This document shows, piece after piece, positions 63,461 to 64,000 of a stretch of 64,000 nucleotides of DNA. Numbering within the stretch: position 1 is the stretch's first letter; each line of letters begins with the position of its first letter. The position numbers and the translations under genes are program-made. This DNA is from Dolomedes plantarius (taxonomy: Eukaryota > Arthropoda > Arachnida > Araneae > Dolomedidae): NCBI GenBank assembly GCA_907164885.2, contig OU015491.1, positions 112,196,968 through 112,260,967 of the forward strand, written 5' to 3'. Under the pieces are notes generated by a model. The model saw only the letters and a program-made list of their open reading frames with translations, had not been told where the DNA came from and searched no databases.

Positions 63461-64000
63461 TTATTCACATCCGAACCGATAGTTCAGAGGATAAAGTCCT
63501 CTGGAAAGGGACGTAGTCTTTCCCCATGCTGCATTTTTAACTTCGCTACCCTGGATATACCATCCCTTCCAGGATAAATCTCTACAACAATACCGAGCAG
63601 GCAGTCACAACCCCAGTGTTTTTGTTTCATTACCTATAAGTACAACATCCTCAACTTTAAGTGAATCATTCTTCTACTACCTCGGTCTACTAGGTGTGCA
63701 AAATACTCATTTCTAAATTTACTTCGCAAGTCTTTTCTCAGTTTTTTGCAAATACCTGGCTCTTTTGGTTGAAAAGGTTTTGTAAACAAAATCTAGATCT
63801 GCGTTTTCAATTTTTGCACAATTGTTATTCACAAGAAACATCGAAGGGGGTAATTAACTCATCTGGTGAACTGGAAATATAGGTTATGGGTCCGGAGTTG
63901 ATAACAGACTCACAGTCACATAGAATAGTCAGAAGTTCTTCATAATTCACTAAAGATTTTCCCAGCATTCACCGTAAAAGTTCTTTTAACATTCTAACCC
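63461..64000 (-). pseudogene. BEL/Pao pol C-terminal remnant (runs off window)
   Basis: From the window edge the minus strand reads, over several frames, the end of a BEL/Pao integrase: MLGKSLVNYEELLTILCDCE, then SVINSGPITYISS, and RFRNEYFAHLVDRG (frames joined by eye). The DUF5641-type C-terminal domain follows: KVEDVVLIGNETK, EIYPGRDGISRVAKLKMQHG and RGLYPLN. In complete elements this domain follows the integrase core and closes pol. Several stops and frameshifts show it is dead. The rest of the element would lie beyond 64000. Confidence 0.8.

Overview
This is AT-rich eukaryotic DNA, almost certainly from an arthropod and most likely a spider. That assignment is an inference from the mix of Tc1/mariner, piggyBac, PIF/Harbinger, hAT, Helitron, BEL and Gypsy remnants, tRNA-derived SINEs and very long (TA)n arrays; no single marker proves the species. 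I find no intact host protein gene, rRNA or functional tRNA. The best candidate for a live coding exon is a short MADF-domain exon at 59482-59614 that ends in a consensus splice donor, and it too may belong to a PIF/Harbinger transposon. There is a 100-N assembly gap at 61627-61726.

Layout. 0-11.7 kb: a SINE, a pogo-like MITE, a deleted Tc1 element, a LINE RNase H remnant, a TTAA-flanked MITE, a perfect hairpin, two long (TA)n arrays and a second SINE. 11.7-15.4 kb: a full-length but disabled Tc1 element and two Tc1 fragments head to head. 13.2-22.9 kb: a non-coding repeat family with a conserved core of about 90 bp (four copies), around a piggyBac element that split a SINE. 23.9-31.3 kb: a SINE, an unnamed repeat present whole at 24.8 kb and split in two at 28.6/31.1 kb, a foldback MITE, an RT-like remnant and a mariner-like element inserted in a TA array. 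32-39 kb: tandem AT-rich repeats, two palindromes, a pogo-type MITE, a mariner pseudogene interrupted by a piggyBac deletion derivative, and two Helitron-like elements.

39.2-43.4 kb: a 4.2 kb DNA transposon with terminal inverted repeats of about 200 bp. Its transposase-like gene is cut by a nested piggyBac derivative. 43.5-45.9 kb: a Jockey-like LINE end and a Tc1 pseudogene. 46.0-53.6 kb: a defective Gypsy-type LTR retrotransposon on the minus strand with 770-bp LTRs. Its integrase follows the protease region directly (Gmr1-like order) and it has no reverse transcriptase. It sits in a TA array that also holds a solo LTR. 55.2-58.7 kb: a mariner derivative with long inverted repeats and a second copy of the 18.8-kb piggyBac, sharing at least two coding defects with it. 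59.1-61 kb: a mariner scrap, the MADF exon, a HARBI1-type nuclease remnant, and a SINE split by a hAT MITE with an exact 8-bp duplication. The window ends inside a BEL/Pao pol remnant.

The genes do not form a pathway. The window is a record of layered insertions, and its order can be read from nested sites with clean target duplications.
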